Shown here: positions 15,494 to 22,751 of the stretch, one piece after another
How positions within the stretch are numbered: the first letter of the stretch is position 1
Layout of the letters: every line of letters starts with the position of its first letter
Source: Deltaproteobacteria bacterium
Lineage (GTDB): Bacteria > Myxococcota_A > UBA796 > SXON01
Reading direction: 5' to 3'
Length of the DNA: 32,051 bases
Assembly (NCBI GenBank): GCA_947486185.1
Contig: CANKTH010000050.1
Location: 1-32,051 of the forward strand
Translations under genes and position numbers: made by a program
Notes under the pieces: generated by a model
The model's input: the letters and a program-made list of their open reading frames with translations, nothing else
Database searches by the model: none
What the model was told of the DNA's origin: nothing

Positions 15494-17173
15494 TCAGGTC
15501 GCCGGTCCCTCTTCCAGATCGTAGACCTCACAGGGCGCTTCCGCTTCTTCGATAGCGGTCTCGTCTTCGCCTACCGTGACCTCAGCCCGGCGGCTCCACG
15601 CTTCGGCGCGCGCCTCGCGGAACAGGACCCGTTCAATACGCTCCATCAGCGCGGGCAGCCCCTCGCCGGTCACCGCGCTCACGGCGCTCGCCTCCCAGGT
15701 CTCGGTGAGCGCGTGGACCCGGTCGACATCCGCCCGGTCGATCTGATTGAGCACCACCATCACGGGCGTCTCCGCCGCCCCAAGCGAACGGCACACCTCG
15801 TCGACCGTCGCCTTGTGGATCTCGATCTCGGGGTCGGCGGCGTTCAGGACATGGAGTAGAAGATCTGCGTCCAACGCCTCGTCCAGCGTGCTCCTGAAGG
15901 CGTGGAGCAGGTCTTTGGGGAGCCGGCGGATGAACCCAACGGTGTCCGTCAGGATGATCTCGCGCTCCTCGGGGAAGCGCATTCGCCGCGACGTGGGATC
16001 GAGGGTGGCGAACAGCTTGTCTTCGGCGTCCACGCTGCTTTGGGTCATCCGGTTGAGCAGGGTCGATTTGCCGGCGTTGGTGTAGCCGATGATCGCGACG
16101 AGCGGGAGCCCGACCCGGCGCCGGCGGGCACGGCGCATGTTCCGTTCACTGGCGATGTCCTTGAGTTGCTTCTCCACCCGATGCAGGCGCTCGTCCGCGC
16201 GGCGACGGTTGATCTCGAGCTTGGTCTCGCCGGGACCGCGTCCGCCGATGCCACCGGTCAGCCGGCTCATCGCGGTGGTCATGAGCGCGAGCCTGGGCTT
16301 TCGGTAACGGAGCTGCGCCAGCTCGACCTGGAGCTTCCCCTCGCGCGTTGTCGCGCGCTGCGCGAAGATGTCGAGGATCAGCTGGGTACGATCGAGGACC
16401 TTGAGCTCGGTCTCGGTGGCGATGTTCCGCAGCTGGGAGGGCGAAAGGTCCTGATCGAAGACCAACACCTCCGCACCGGAGTGCATACAACGTAACATGA
16501 GCTCTTTGAGCTTCCCCGAGCCGATCAGGGTCCGGCCGTCCAGCTCCCGGCGGACCTGTAGCACCTGGTCGAGCACCAGGAGCCCCGCGGTGCCGGCCAG
16601 CCGGCCGAGCTCTTCGAGCGAGTCTCGGGCGCTCCGGGCATCACCCGTGGTCACGCTCACCAGCAGGGCCGCCTCCTGGCCCGGCAGGCGAATCTTGTTG
16701 TTCTCGCCAAACTGCGCCTCGAGGTCTCGGATGAAGGCCTGGAAGTCTTCGTTCAGCGCCCCGAGCTGCGGGTATCGATCCACCCGCCACATCTCCGCCG
16801 AGCCGGGCGGCAGCAGGTGACCGACCTCGATCGAGGTTGGAAGCCCGTCTTCACCGGCGAGCAGGACCACGATCGCGTCCAGCCTGAGCAGGCTCAGGTC
16901 GGTGAGGTCGTCGTGCGACAAGCCCTCCGCGCGGAGATGGGTGTGCACCAGGCGCAAGCCCCTGAAACGACTGCGACCGGCGCGTTCACGGCCGAGATCG
17001 GGGATGAAGAGCTGGTGGGCGTCCCCGACGATCACCTTGTCGATCACGCCGTTACGGTCGATCAGCAGCCCAATCTGGCGGCCGGCCTGTCGCGAGAGCT
17101 CACAGAGTCGGCGTGCGAGCTCGGGCTGGACAAAGCGGTCGGCGGGCACTCGCCGAGTATAGAGGGCCTGCAA
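15494..17173 (-). CDS. hflX: HflX-family ribosome-associated GTPase
   Basis: 559 residues from a TTG at 17173. The HflX N-terminal domain is followed by the glycine-rich linker 'GIGGRGPGETKLEINRRR' with its coiled helices. The GTPase domain has G1 GYTNAGKST (about 362), G3 DTVGF and G4 NQID. HflX binds the 50S subunit and splits or rescues stalled 70S ribosomes under stress. The real start is probably further upstream: the family-typical 'LFGNTEGLKPSENKALQAL' lies in frame before the TTG. The only upstream candidate is a CTG at 17254-17252 overlapping the SPFH stop; the frame is closed by TAG just before it. It is the last gene of the SPFH cluster. The tail after the G domain is acidic (about 40 residues). 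Confidence 0.95.
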   Translation of the reverse strand: MQALYTRRVPADRFVQPELARRLCELSRQAGRQIGLLIDRNGVIDKVIVGDAHQLFIPDLGRERAGRSRFRGLRLVHTHLRAEGLSHDDLTDLSLLRLDAIVVLLAGEDGLPTSIEVGHLLPPGSAEMWRVDRYPQLGALNEDFQAFIRDLEAQFGENNKIRLPGQEAALLVSVTTGDARSARDSLEELGRLAGTAGLLVLDQVLQVRRELDGRTLIGSGKLKELMLRCMHSGAEVLVFDQDLSPSQLRNIATETELKVLDRTQLILDIFAQRATTREGKLQVELAQLRYRKPRLALMTTAMSRLTGGIGGRGPGETKLEINRRRADERLHRVEKQLKDIASERNMRRARRRRVGLPLVAIIGYTNAGKSTLLNRMTQSSVDAEDKLFATLDPTSRRMRFPEEREIILTDTVGFIRRLPKDLLHAFRSTLDEALDADLLLHVLNAADPEIEIHKATVDEVCRSLGAAETPVMVVLNQIDRADVDRVHALTETWEASAVSAVTGEGLPALMERIERVLFREARAEAWSRRAEVTVGEDETAIEEAEAPCEVYDLEEGPAT

Positions 17174-17250
17174 CGCCTTGTTTTCACTCGGCTTCAGGCC
17201 CTCGGTGTTGCCGAAGAGGGTCTCGATGGGGGCTCCGTGGGGGGAAACGC

Positions 17251-18510
17251 TCAGCTACGCGGGACCTGCTTGACTTGGGCGCTCTCGGTGGGCCGGGATC
17301 CCAGGCGATCGAGGACCTGTGAGACGTCCACGCCGATCGCGCCCTTGATCTCTTCGTTCAGCGTGAGGAGATTCCGGGCGCTGGAGTGTGCGTCGGGGGG
17401 CAGCACCGTGAGTTTGTGCACTTTGACGTGGCCGATGGTGCTGACGAGGCTCCCGAGCGTGGTGCGGAGCTTCTGCATGAGGAAGATGTCGCGGGAGTTC
17501 TCGCCGCCCGACTGCCACGTCTCGATCATCTGCTCGAGCACCCGGTTGTTGGCCTTGCCCTCCTCGATGATCTGCGCCGCGGCGCCGCGCGCTTGAGAGA
17601 GCTTGGCCTCCATCTCGGCCTCGGCCGGCGCGATCACGTCGGCTTCGAGCTGGCGTCGGGCCTGCTCGACCTGCGCCTCACGCACCTTGAGCTCGGATTC
17701 GGCCTTGGCGATCGCTGTCTTCACCCTGCCGATCTCCTCGGCGACCAGCGCGTTCCGTCGAGACAGGGTGTCGGCGACTCGCCGATCCGTCTCGGCGCGC
17801 GTGACCTCGATCGCGGAGTCGATCTCCTGGATCCGGGCGCGCTGGCGGTTGGAAGCGTCCTTGACGGCCGACTGGGTCTTGGCTTGTACCTCGGCGATGC
17901 GCGCGCGTGCGTTGAGGTCGGCCGACTGTTTACGTCCGATGCTGTTGAGGTAACCCTTCTCGTCGGTGACGTTCTGGATCTTGAGGTTGTCGAGCGTGAG
18001 GCCGAGTTTGGTGAGGTCATGCTCGGCTTCGGCCAACAGCTGCTCGGCGAAAGCGTTCTTGTCCTGGTTGACCTGTTCGGGGGTGAGCTGGGCGAGCACA
18101 CCACGCAGGTTGCCCTCCAGGGTGTCCTTGGCGATCTGCATGATCTTCGCACGGTCGAGGCCGAGGAAACGCTCGATGGCATTGTTGATCGCCGGCTCGT
18201 AGCTGGCGATCTTGACGTTGGCCACCCCCTGCACCGTGAGCGGGATGCCGCCTTTCGAGTAGGCGTTGTTGACGCTGATCTCGATAGGCATGTTGGTGAG
18301 ATCCATACGATCCACCTTCTCAAACAGGGGTGTGCGGTACCCGCGGCCACCCTTGATGATTCGATAGCCGCGCTCGCCCTGACCGGAGAACACGAGCACT
18401 TCGTTGGGCCCACACAACCAGAGGATGTTCTTGACGGTCAGCATCAAGACGACCACCACAAACCCGAGGACAAACAGGAGCGACACGGCTCCACCGAACA
18501 GCTCTCCCAT
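17251..18510 (-). CDS. SPFH/flotillin-like membrane scaffold protein (second of a tandem pair)
   Basis: 419 residues. An N-terminal membrane helix (about 7-29, AVSLLFVLGFVVVVLMLTV) is followed by the SPFH (band 7) domain starting 'WLCGPNEVLVFSG'. The domain contains 'NAYSKGGIPLTVQGVANVKI' and 'TLEGNLRGVLAQLTPEQVNQ', the strongest flotillin signatures, and 'LNSIGRKQSADLNARARIAE'. Residues ~215-330 are an Ala/Glu/Lys-rich coiled coil, and the tail is short and mixed. SPFH proteins assemble into membrane cages or microdomain scaffolds. It shares most motifs with its upstream neighbour, and its ATG overlaps that gene's stop by one base (TGATG). The pair is expected to co-assemble, by analogy with other paired SPFH proteins. 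Confidence 0.93.
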   Translation of the reverse strand: MGELFGGAVSLLFVLGFVVVVLMLTVKNILWLCGPNEVLVFSGQGERGYRIIKGGRGYRTPLFEKVDRMDLTNMPIEISVNNAYSKGGIPLTVQGVANVKIASYEPAINNAIERFLGLDRAKIMQIAKDTLEGNLRGVLAQLTPEQVNQDKNAFAEQLLAEAEHDLTKLGLTLDNLKIQNVTDEKGYLNSIGRKQSADLNARARIAEVQAKTQSAVKDASNRQRARIQEIDSAIEVTRAETDRRVADTLSRRNALVAEEIGRVKTAIAKAESELKVREAQVEQARRQLEADVIAPAEAEMEAKLSQARGAAAQIIEEGKANNRVLEQMIETWQSGGENSRDIFLMQKLRTTLGSLVSTIGHVKVHKLTVLPPDAHSSARNLLTLNEEIKGAIGVDVSQVLDRLGSRPTESAQVKQVPRS

Positions 18511-19790
18511 CAGTTCTTCTCACGGCTGGAGGTGGAAAGGATCTGCGGCACGTTGACCCCGGTAGCTTGCGTCATCTCGCTCAACACCTGGGTGACCGTG
18601 GCGGGGAAGCCGCCTACGAACGCCGCGAGCGCTCGGCCGTCCCCGCGATCCAGGAGGTTGACCTCACCGATCTCGATGTTCCGCACGCTTGCGGACACGG
18701 TCTCGACGATCGCCTCCAGCTGCTGGATCAGCACGATGTCGCGCGCGTCCGGTCCCGCCTTGCGCCAGGTCTCGGTGAGCATCCGCAACACGTCGGCTTT
18801 GGCCGCACCGTCTTCGGCGATATCCGCCGCGTCTCCGCGCGCCCGGAGTGCCGAGGCGCGCTGCTGCGCATGCGCCGGGAGTACCATCTCCGCCTGAAGC
18901 CGCAGCTCCTCGAGGCGTTTTCTGAGGCCTTGAAGCTCCTGCTCAGCCTCAGCGCGCGCTTGTGCCGCGATCTGGAGGGTCCGCTCTTCCTCGGACCTGA
19001 CGTTGGCCTCGAACTCCGCCTTGATCTTGCGAAACTCATTCTCACGCTGAACGACGGCCATCTCGGCGGTCTCGATCGCGATCTTGGCCTGCTGGTTGGA
19101 CTGAGCCGAAACCTGATCGGCCTCGGCTTTGGCGGCCGACTCAGCGATGTCGGCGACCATCAGCACGTTGGCGATACGCTCACGACCGATGCTGTTGAGG
19201 TACTTGACGTCGTCGGTGACGTTGAGCACACGGAGCGTGTCGAGCTGAAGCCCGAGCTTCGCGAGGTCCGCCTCGGCCTCGTCGGTGAGCTCGTTGGCGA
19301 ACTTCAGGCGATCTTCGTTCACCTCCTCAGGTGTGAGCTGGGCGAGCACGCCGCGCAGGTGGCCCTCGAGGGTCTCTTTCGCCACCTTTCGGACCTCGCC
19401 AGGGTCTACGCCCAGAAAGCGCTCGATCGCGTTGGGGATGACCTTCCGGTCGCTCGAGATCTTGACGTTGGCGATCGCGTGCAGGTTCAGGGGGATGCCG
19501 CCCTTGGAGTACGCGTTGGTCACGTGCAGATCGAGCGGGATGCACCCGAGATCCATCTGGTCGACCTTCTCGAGGAAGGGGGTCTGCAGCGACCAACCCG
19601 CGATCTTCACGCGGTAGCCGACCGAGCTCCCGTCAGCCATCTTCCTTTGGCTACCTGAAAAGATCAGCACCTCGTTGGGGCGCCCGATCCAGAGATAGTA
19701 GCGGACCCAGAGCAGCAGGCCCAGGAAGATGACGCCCAGGCAGCCACCGCCCCCGAGCGTCGCCAACATACCGGTGAATAAGTCGTCCAT
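18510..19790 (-). CDS. SPFH/flotillin-like membrane scaffold protein (first of a tandem pair)
   Basis: 426 residues from the ATG at 19790, with AAGG a few bases upstream. The N-terminal helix (about 10-35) contains GGGGCLGVIFLGLLLWVRYY. The SPFH domain begins 'WIGRPNEVLIFSGSQRK' and carries 'NAYSKGGIPLNLHAIANVKI' and 'TLEGHLRGVLAQLTPEEVNE', nearly identical blocks to the next gene. The long coiled coil (about 215-340) is Ala/Glu/Gln-rich, and the C-terminal ~80 residues ('VGGFPATVTQVLSEMTQATG') differ from the paralogue. The two proteins are diverged enough to be specialised rather than a recent duplicate. An NfeD-like gene lies immediately upstream, the usual partner of prokaryotic flotillins. 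Confidence 0.93.
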   Translation of the reverse strand: MDDLFTGMLATLGGGGCLGVIFLGLLLWVRYYLWIGRPNEVLIFSGSQRKMADGSSVGYRVKIAGWSLQTPFLEKVDQMDLGCIPLDLHVTNAYSKGGIPLNLHAIANVKISSDRKVIPNAIERFLGVDPGEVRKVAKETLEGHLRGVLAQLTPEEVNEDRLKFANELTDEAEADLAKLGLQLDTLRVLNVTDDVKYLNSIGRERIANVLMVADIAESAAKAEADQVSAQSNQQAKIAIETAEMAVVQRENEFRKIKAEFEANVRSEEERTLQIAAQARAEAEQELQGLRKRLEELRLQAEMVLPAHAQQRASALRARGDAADIAEDGAAKADVLRMLTETWRKAGPDARDIVLIQQLEAIVETVSASVRNIEIGEVNLLDRGDGRALAAFVGGFPATVTQVLSEMTQATGVNVPQILSTSSREKN

Positions 19791-19830
19791 TTGAACCTTG
19801 GTCGGAGGAGAAATCGGGAAGAAGAGGAGC

Positions 19831-20508
19831 TTACTCCGCTACCGGCTGACGTGGGGGACGCTGGGGTCGGGTCGAGGTGATCTCGGCGATGCCGTCGCGT
19901 ACTTCGACGATCAGCACCTTCTCACGTCGGTCCATCAGCGTCGCCTCCGAGGTGCGCGCGGGGAGCTCGATGATCTGATCCATGTGGGTCAGGCGGACCT
20001 TCCCGATCTTGTCGGGGCCCACCGACAGGACGATCTCGGCGTCGCGGCCGGCCAGTCCGTCCATCTTCACCGTGCCGCTGGCCTGCGCCCGCCGCAGATA
20101 CCACATCACCGCGGAGACGCCGCTGCCGCACAGGAGCCCCATGAACACCGCCAGCGCCGAGGTGAGCGCCGGGTCGAAGTCCTGTACGGTCAGAAGCGCG
20201 CCCGTGAGCCCGAAAGCGGCGCTGGCAAAGGTCCAGAAGCGGATCGACAGCAGCGTGGCGCGCAGCGCGGTGCCGATCCCATCGGACCCCACCACGTGAC
20301 TTCCGGCGGCGTGGAGGGCGTCTTCGTGCCCCGAGTGCAGGTCGTGGGCGTGGCCCGCCGCGTCGTCGCTCCCCGCGTCGTGATCGTGATCGTGGTCGTG
20401 GTCGTGACCGCCGTCCCCCGCGCCATCCTGGTCTTTGCTCCCGCCTATCACCGAGGCGGCGAGGAGCACCCCCGAGAAGCCGAGGCAAAAAATGTAAGCG
20501 GTCAACAT
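19831..20508 (-). CDS. NfeD-like membrane protein with a His/Asp-rich loop
   Basis: 225 residues from the ATG at 20508 (an in-frame ATG at 20523 is the alternative; neither Shine-Dalgarno is strong). TM1 is about residues 3-22. It is followed by an Asp/His/Gly loop (about 24-75) with 11 His, including five alternating His-Asp pairs. Two more helices lie about 92-108 and 113-137. From about 145 a small beta-rich domain 'LAGRDAEIVLSVGPDKIGKV' to 'VLIVEVRDGIAEI' matches the OB-fold of NfeD proteins. NfeD proteins pair with SPFH/flotillins, as in B. subtilis YuaF-YuaG, and the next two genes are SPFH proteins. The His-rich loop is not a usual part of the family and suggests metal binding. The start overlaps the DUF423 stop. 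Confidence 0.85.
   Translation of the reverse strand: MLTAYIFCLGFSGVLLAASVIGGSKDQDGAGDGGHDHDHDHDHDAGSDDAAGHAHDLHSGHEDALHAAGSHVVGSDGIGTALRATLLSIRFWTFASAAFGLTGALLTVQDFDPALTSALAVFMGLLCGSGVSAVMWYLRRAQASGTVKMDGLAGRDAEIVLSVGPDKIGKVRLTHMDQIIELPARTSEATLMDRREKVLIVEVRDGIAEITSTRPQRPPRQPVAE
20377..20410. repeat. 6-bp repeat (TGATCG/TGGTCG) encoding His-Asp units
   Basis: Five hexamer copies with one or two substitutions, lying in frame in the NfeD-like gene. On the minus strand each copy codes for His-Asp. This produces the alternating segment of the His-rich loop. Confidence 0.8.
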
Positions 20509-20873
20509 GGTTTCGGTCCCCATAACAAGGAGGCCCACCCCGCGATCAGACACAGGCCACCCAGCGGCGTAATCGCCCCGAACCAGCCGACGTCGGTGAG
20601 CACCAGGGTGTAGAGGCTCCCCGAAAACACGAGGATACCCGCCAGCAGCAGCCGCGGCGTGATCGCGCGCAGGCCGGGCCAGGCCCCGAGGACGAGGAGC
20701 ACCACGGCATGGATGAGCTGGTAGCGCGCCGCCGTCTCCCACGTGGCCAGACGCTCTGCGGTGACCTGGTGTTTGAGCGCATGTGCGCCGAAAGCTCCGG
20801 CAATGACCGCCAGCGCGCCCAGGCCGCCCGCCAGCCGGGCCAGGCGCCACGACGGGGCCGGAGGAGCGGTTAT
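20502..20873 (-). CDS. DUF423 small membrane protein, no standard start codon
   Basis: About 123 residues. The frame contains the family blocks 'LAGGLGALAVIAGAFGAHAL', 'ERLATWETAARYQLIHAVVL', 'VFSGSLYTLVL' and 'WFGAITPLGGLCLIAGWASL', matching E. coli YgdD-type DUF423 proteins with four predicted helices. The function of this family is unknown. No ATG, GTG or TTG lies in frame ahead of the first helix. The only candidates are an ATA at 20873 overlapping the upstream TAA (CAATAA) and a CTG at 20843. The first GTG (20705) would delete half the protein. I use the ATA position as the outer limit. The stop overlaps the NfeD-like start. Confidence 0.8.
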   Translation of the reverse strand: MTAPPAPSWRLARLAGGLGALAVIAGAFGAHALKHQVTAERLATWETAARYQLIHAVVLLVLGAWPGLRAITPRLLLAGILVFSGSLYTLVLTDVGWFGAITPLGGLCLIAGWASLLWGPKPC

Positions 20874-21637
20874 TGTGCTTCCCTCAGGGCCGTGACCGCT
20901 TCAAGCAGCTCAGCCGAGGTTCGAAACCGCGCCATCGTGCCGTCGAGGCGGGCGAGCACCGAGCGCTCGCAGATCTCACAACGGTCAAAACAGTCCACCA
21001 ACCCGAGCCGGCCTCCGGCAGCGCCGATCTTCGCCTCCAACTCCGGAGCCAACCGCGCCACCGAGGTGCGGCACATCACCACCTCCAACCGCGGGCCCGC
21101 GGCAGCCTCGTGCGCGTCGCGCGCCTCCCGGAGCATCGCCTCCACATCGGCGACAAGACGGCGATGTAAGGGGTGATCCCAACCATGGCCGAGGGCGGTC
21201 ACCACCTCTTCGTAGTACCAGAGGCTGTCGTCGCGTCCGGAGCTGAAGCGGGACCAGACCGCCTCACCCACGAACTCGAGGTCGCGTCGGATGCTGTTAC
21301 AGTTGTGGAGCTTGTCCGCCGCTGAGATGAGCTTGAGCTCGGCGGGCTCATCCCGAAGTTGGGCGAGATAACGGAGCTTCCGTTCGCGCCAGGGTGGCTT
21401 GGGGTGCCCCACGCTGTCTGACAGGCCGTGTACGAGCCGGGCGACCCGCGCCCCAAAATGTCCGTGGAGCTCGTCCACCGTGGCGCCATCGATGTCTTCC
21501 AGCCAATCGTGGAGCACCGCGGCCATCATCTGCTCCTCGTCGCCCCCGTACTCGCCGACGGTGCACATCACCGACAAGAGGTGCGTGACGTAGGGGATCC
21601 GCGTGCCCTTCCGGACGCGGGTGCGAAAGGCCTGCAT
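20870..21637 (-). CDS. HD-domain (RelA/SpoT hydrolase-like) protein fused to a DUF1450-like Cys domain
   Basis: 255 residues from the ATG at 21637. Residues ~1-150 are an HD phosphohydrolase domain of the RelA/SpoT N-terminal type: RKGTRIPYVTHLLSV (H19), 'AAVLHDWLED' (H43, D44, E47, D48) and 'LISAADKLHN' (D108). The synthetase domain is absent. Residues ~183-255 ('LEVVMCRTSVARL', 'LVDCFDRCEICERSVLARLD') resemble the DUF1450/YuzB thioredoxin-like fold, with C189, C216, C220 and C223. The upstream frame stays open for 24 codons and fits the family N-terminus (SPKLDAAVAFAMQAF), but only a CTG at 21688 is available as a start. It may hydrolyse (p)ppGpp or another nucleotide; this is inference. 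It is the first of the close-packed genes leading to HflX. Confidence 0.85.
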   Translation of the reverse strand: MQAFRTRVRKGTRIPYVTHLLSVMCTVGEYGGDEEQMMAAVLHDWLEDIDGATVDELHGHFGARVARLVHGLSDSVGHPKPPWRERKLRYLAQLRDEPAELKLISAADKLHNCNSIRRDLEFVGEAVWSRFSSGRDDSLWYYEEVVTALGHGWDHPLHRRLVADVEAMLREARDAHEAAAGPRLEVVMCRTSVARLAPELEAKIGAAGGRLGLVDCFDRCEICERSVLARLDGTMARFRTSAELLEAVTALREAQ

Positions 21638-21707
21638 CGCAAAAGCGACCGCAGCATCGAGCTTTGGACTGTAGACAGGCGCGGACAGGGGCCACCTCGG
21701 AGAGCGC

Positions 21708-22706
21708 TTAACGTTGTCCCGCCGCCGGTGCGGGGGCGGGCACAGCCTGTGGCGCGGCCGCCTCTTCGGTGCCCGGCGCCTGGTGAAGCGGGAGGAAGAC
21801 GACGGTGCCAGCCTCCATGAGCGGCACCAGGAGGCGGTTCCGGCCGAGGTCCACGCCGATGTCCGCTGCCGATGGAAGGGCGTTTCTCCAGAGCTCGGGC
21901 GCCCGACCGGGCTGGAGCACCCCGCCTGCCTCCCAGCTCGACACGTAGAGCTGCCCGTCCGGGCCAGCGGTCAGACCGTCCAGCTGGCTCGACGCGAGCG
22001 CGAGGGGAGGAGCCGGCGATCCATCGAGCAAAAAGCCTTGGATCTCGCGCGCGTTCCACGTCGCCACGCGGAGGGTCTCTCCGTCGACGAAGAGGCCGTT
22101 CGGCCCGTGGAGCTCGGGCCCCTTCGCAAATACCTTGGCCTCACTCCCCACAATTTCCCAGATGGTGTCCGTGCCGGTGGGCCCGGTGGCCCCGATTCCC
22201 GTGTCGCTGACGAACACCCGCCCCGCGGCGCTGACCGCGATGTCGTTGAGGAAAGAGGCGCTGTCCACGCTGATTTCTCGCTTTGGAGCTCCGGAGTCGG
22301 CGTCGAATACACGCACCGTGTCGATGTCGCTGACGTACAGGTCCCGACCGACCAGGCCGGTACCTTTAGGAGCGTGCAGCGTGACTCCGCCCGAACCTCC
22401 GGCGATCCACTTCAGATTTTTGAGCTCGCCCGCCGGCGAGGCGAGGCTGATGAACCCGTTGTTGTCCTTCTCGAAGGGGACGCCGTTCACGTTGCTGATG
22501 AGGTAGAGGTCCGCGAGCGGATCGTGAAGCACCGATTCGGGGCGGGAGAGGCCGATCAGGGCCGGATCGGGGGCGGGCTTGCCGACCGCCGGAGCGGGCG
22601 AGTACCGCTCACGCCCACGAAGATCCGCGTGGGCCGCCGCTTCGCGAGCGCGCGCGGCCTCTTTCTCATCGACGTCCGAGGCCGAGCAGGCGAGGAGCAA
22701 CCACAT
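21708..22706 (-). CDS. SMP-30/gluconolactonase-like beta-propeller lipoprotein
   Basis: 332 residues. The N-terminus MWLLLACSASD has a Cys at residue 7 in a lipobox-like context, with a very short signal lacking positive charge; a TAG four codons upstream of the ATG rules out a longer one. The body consists of repeated propeller blades, for example 'LIGLSRPESVLHDPLADLYL', 'GRVFVSDTGIGATG', 'KGPELHGPNGLFVDG' and 'LDGLTAGPDGQLYVSSWEAG'. The 'GPNGL' and 'DGLTAGPDG' pieces are typical of SMP-30/strictosidine-synthase-like propellers. The tail is Ala/Pro-rich. Probably a surface or periplasmic lipoprotein. Substrate unknown. Confidence 0.87.
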   Translation of the reverse strand: MWLLLACSASDVDEKEAARAREAAAHADLRGRERYSPAPAVGKPAPDPALIGLSRPESVLHDPLADLYLISNVNGVPFEKDNNGFISLASPAGELKNLKWIAGGSGGVTLHAPKGTGLVGRDLYVSDIDTVRVFDADSGAPKREISVDSASFLNDIAVSAAGRVFVSDTGIGATGPTGTDTIWEIVGSEAKVFAKGPELHGPNGLFVDGETLRVATWNAREIQGFLLDGSPAPPLALASSQLDGLTAGPDGQLYVSSWEAGGVLQPGRAPELWRNALPSAADIGVDLGRNRLLVPLMEAGTVVFLPLHQAPGTEEAAAPQAVPAPAPAAGQR

Positions 22707-22751
22707 CTGGGGCGTCTATCCGGCATCACCGGCCCTGCCATCGGAAGAGGC

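Noticed and set aside
17386..18897. 503-residue plus ORF across the two SPFH genes
   Set aside because: Antisense to both SPFH genes; its Leu/Gly/Asp/His-rich sequence is the reverse reading of coiled-coil codons.
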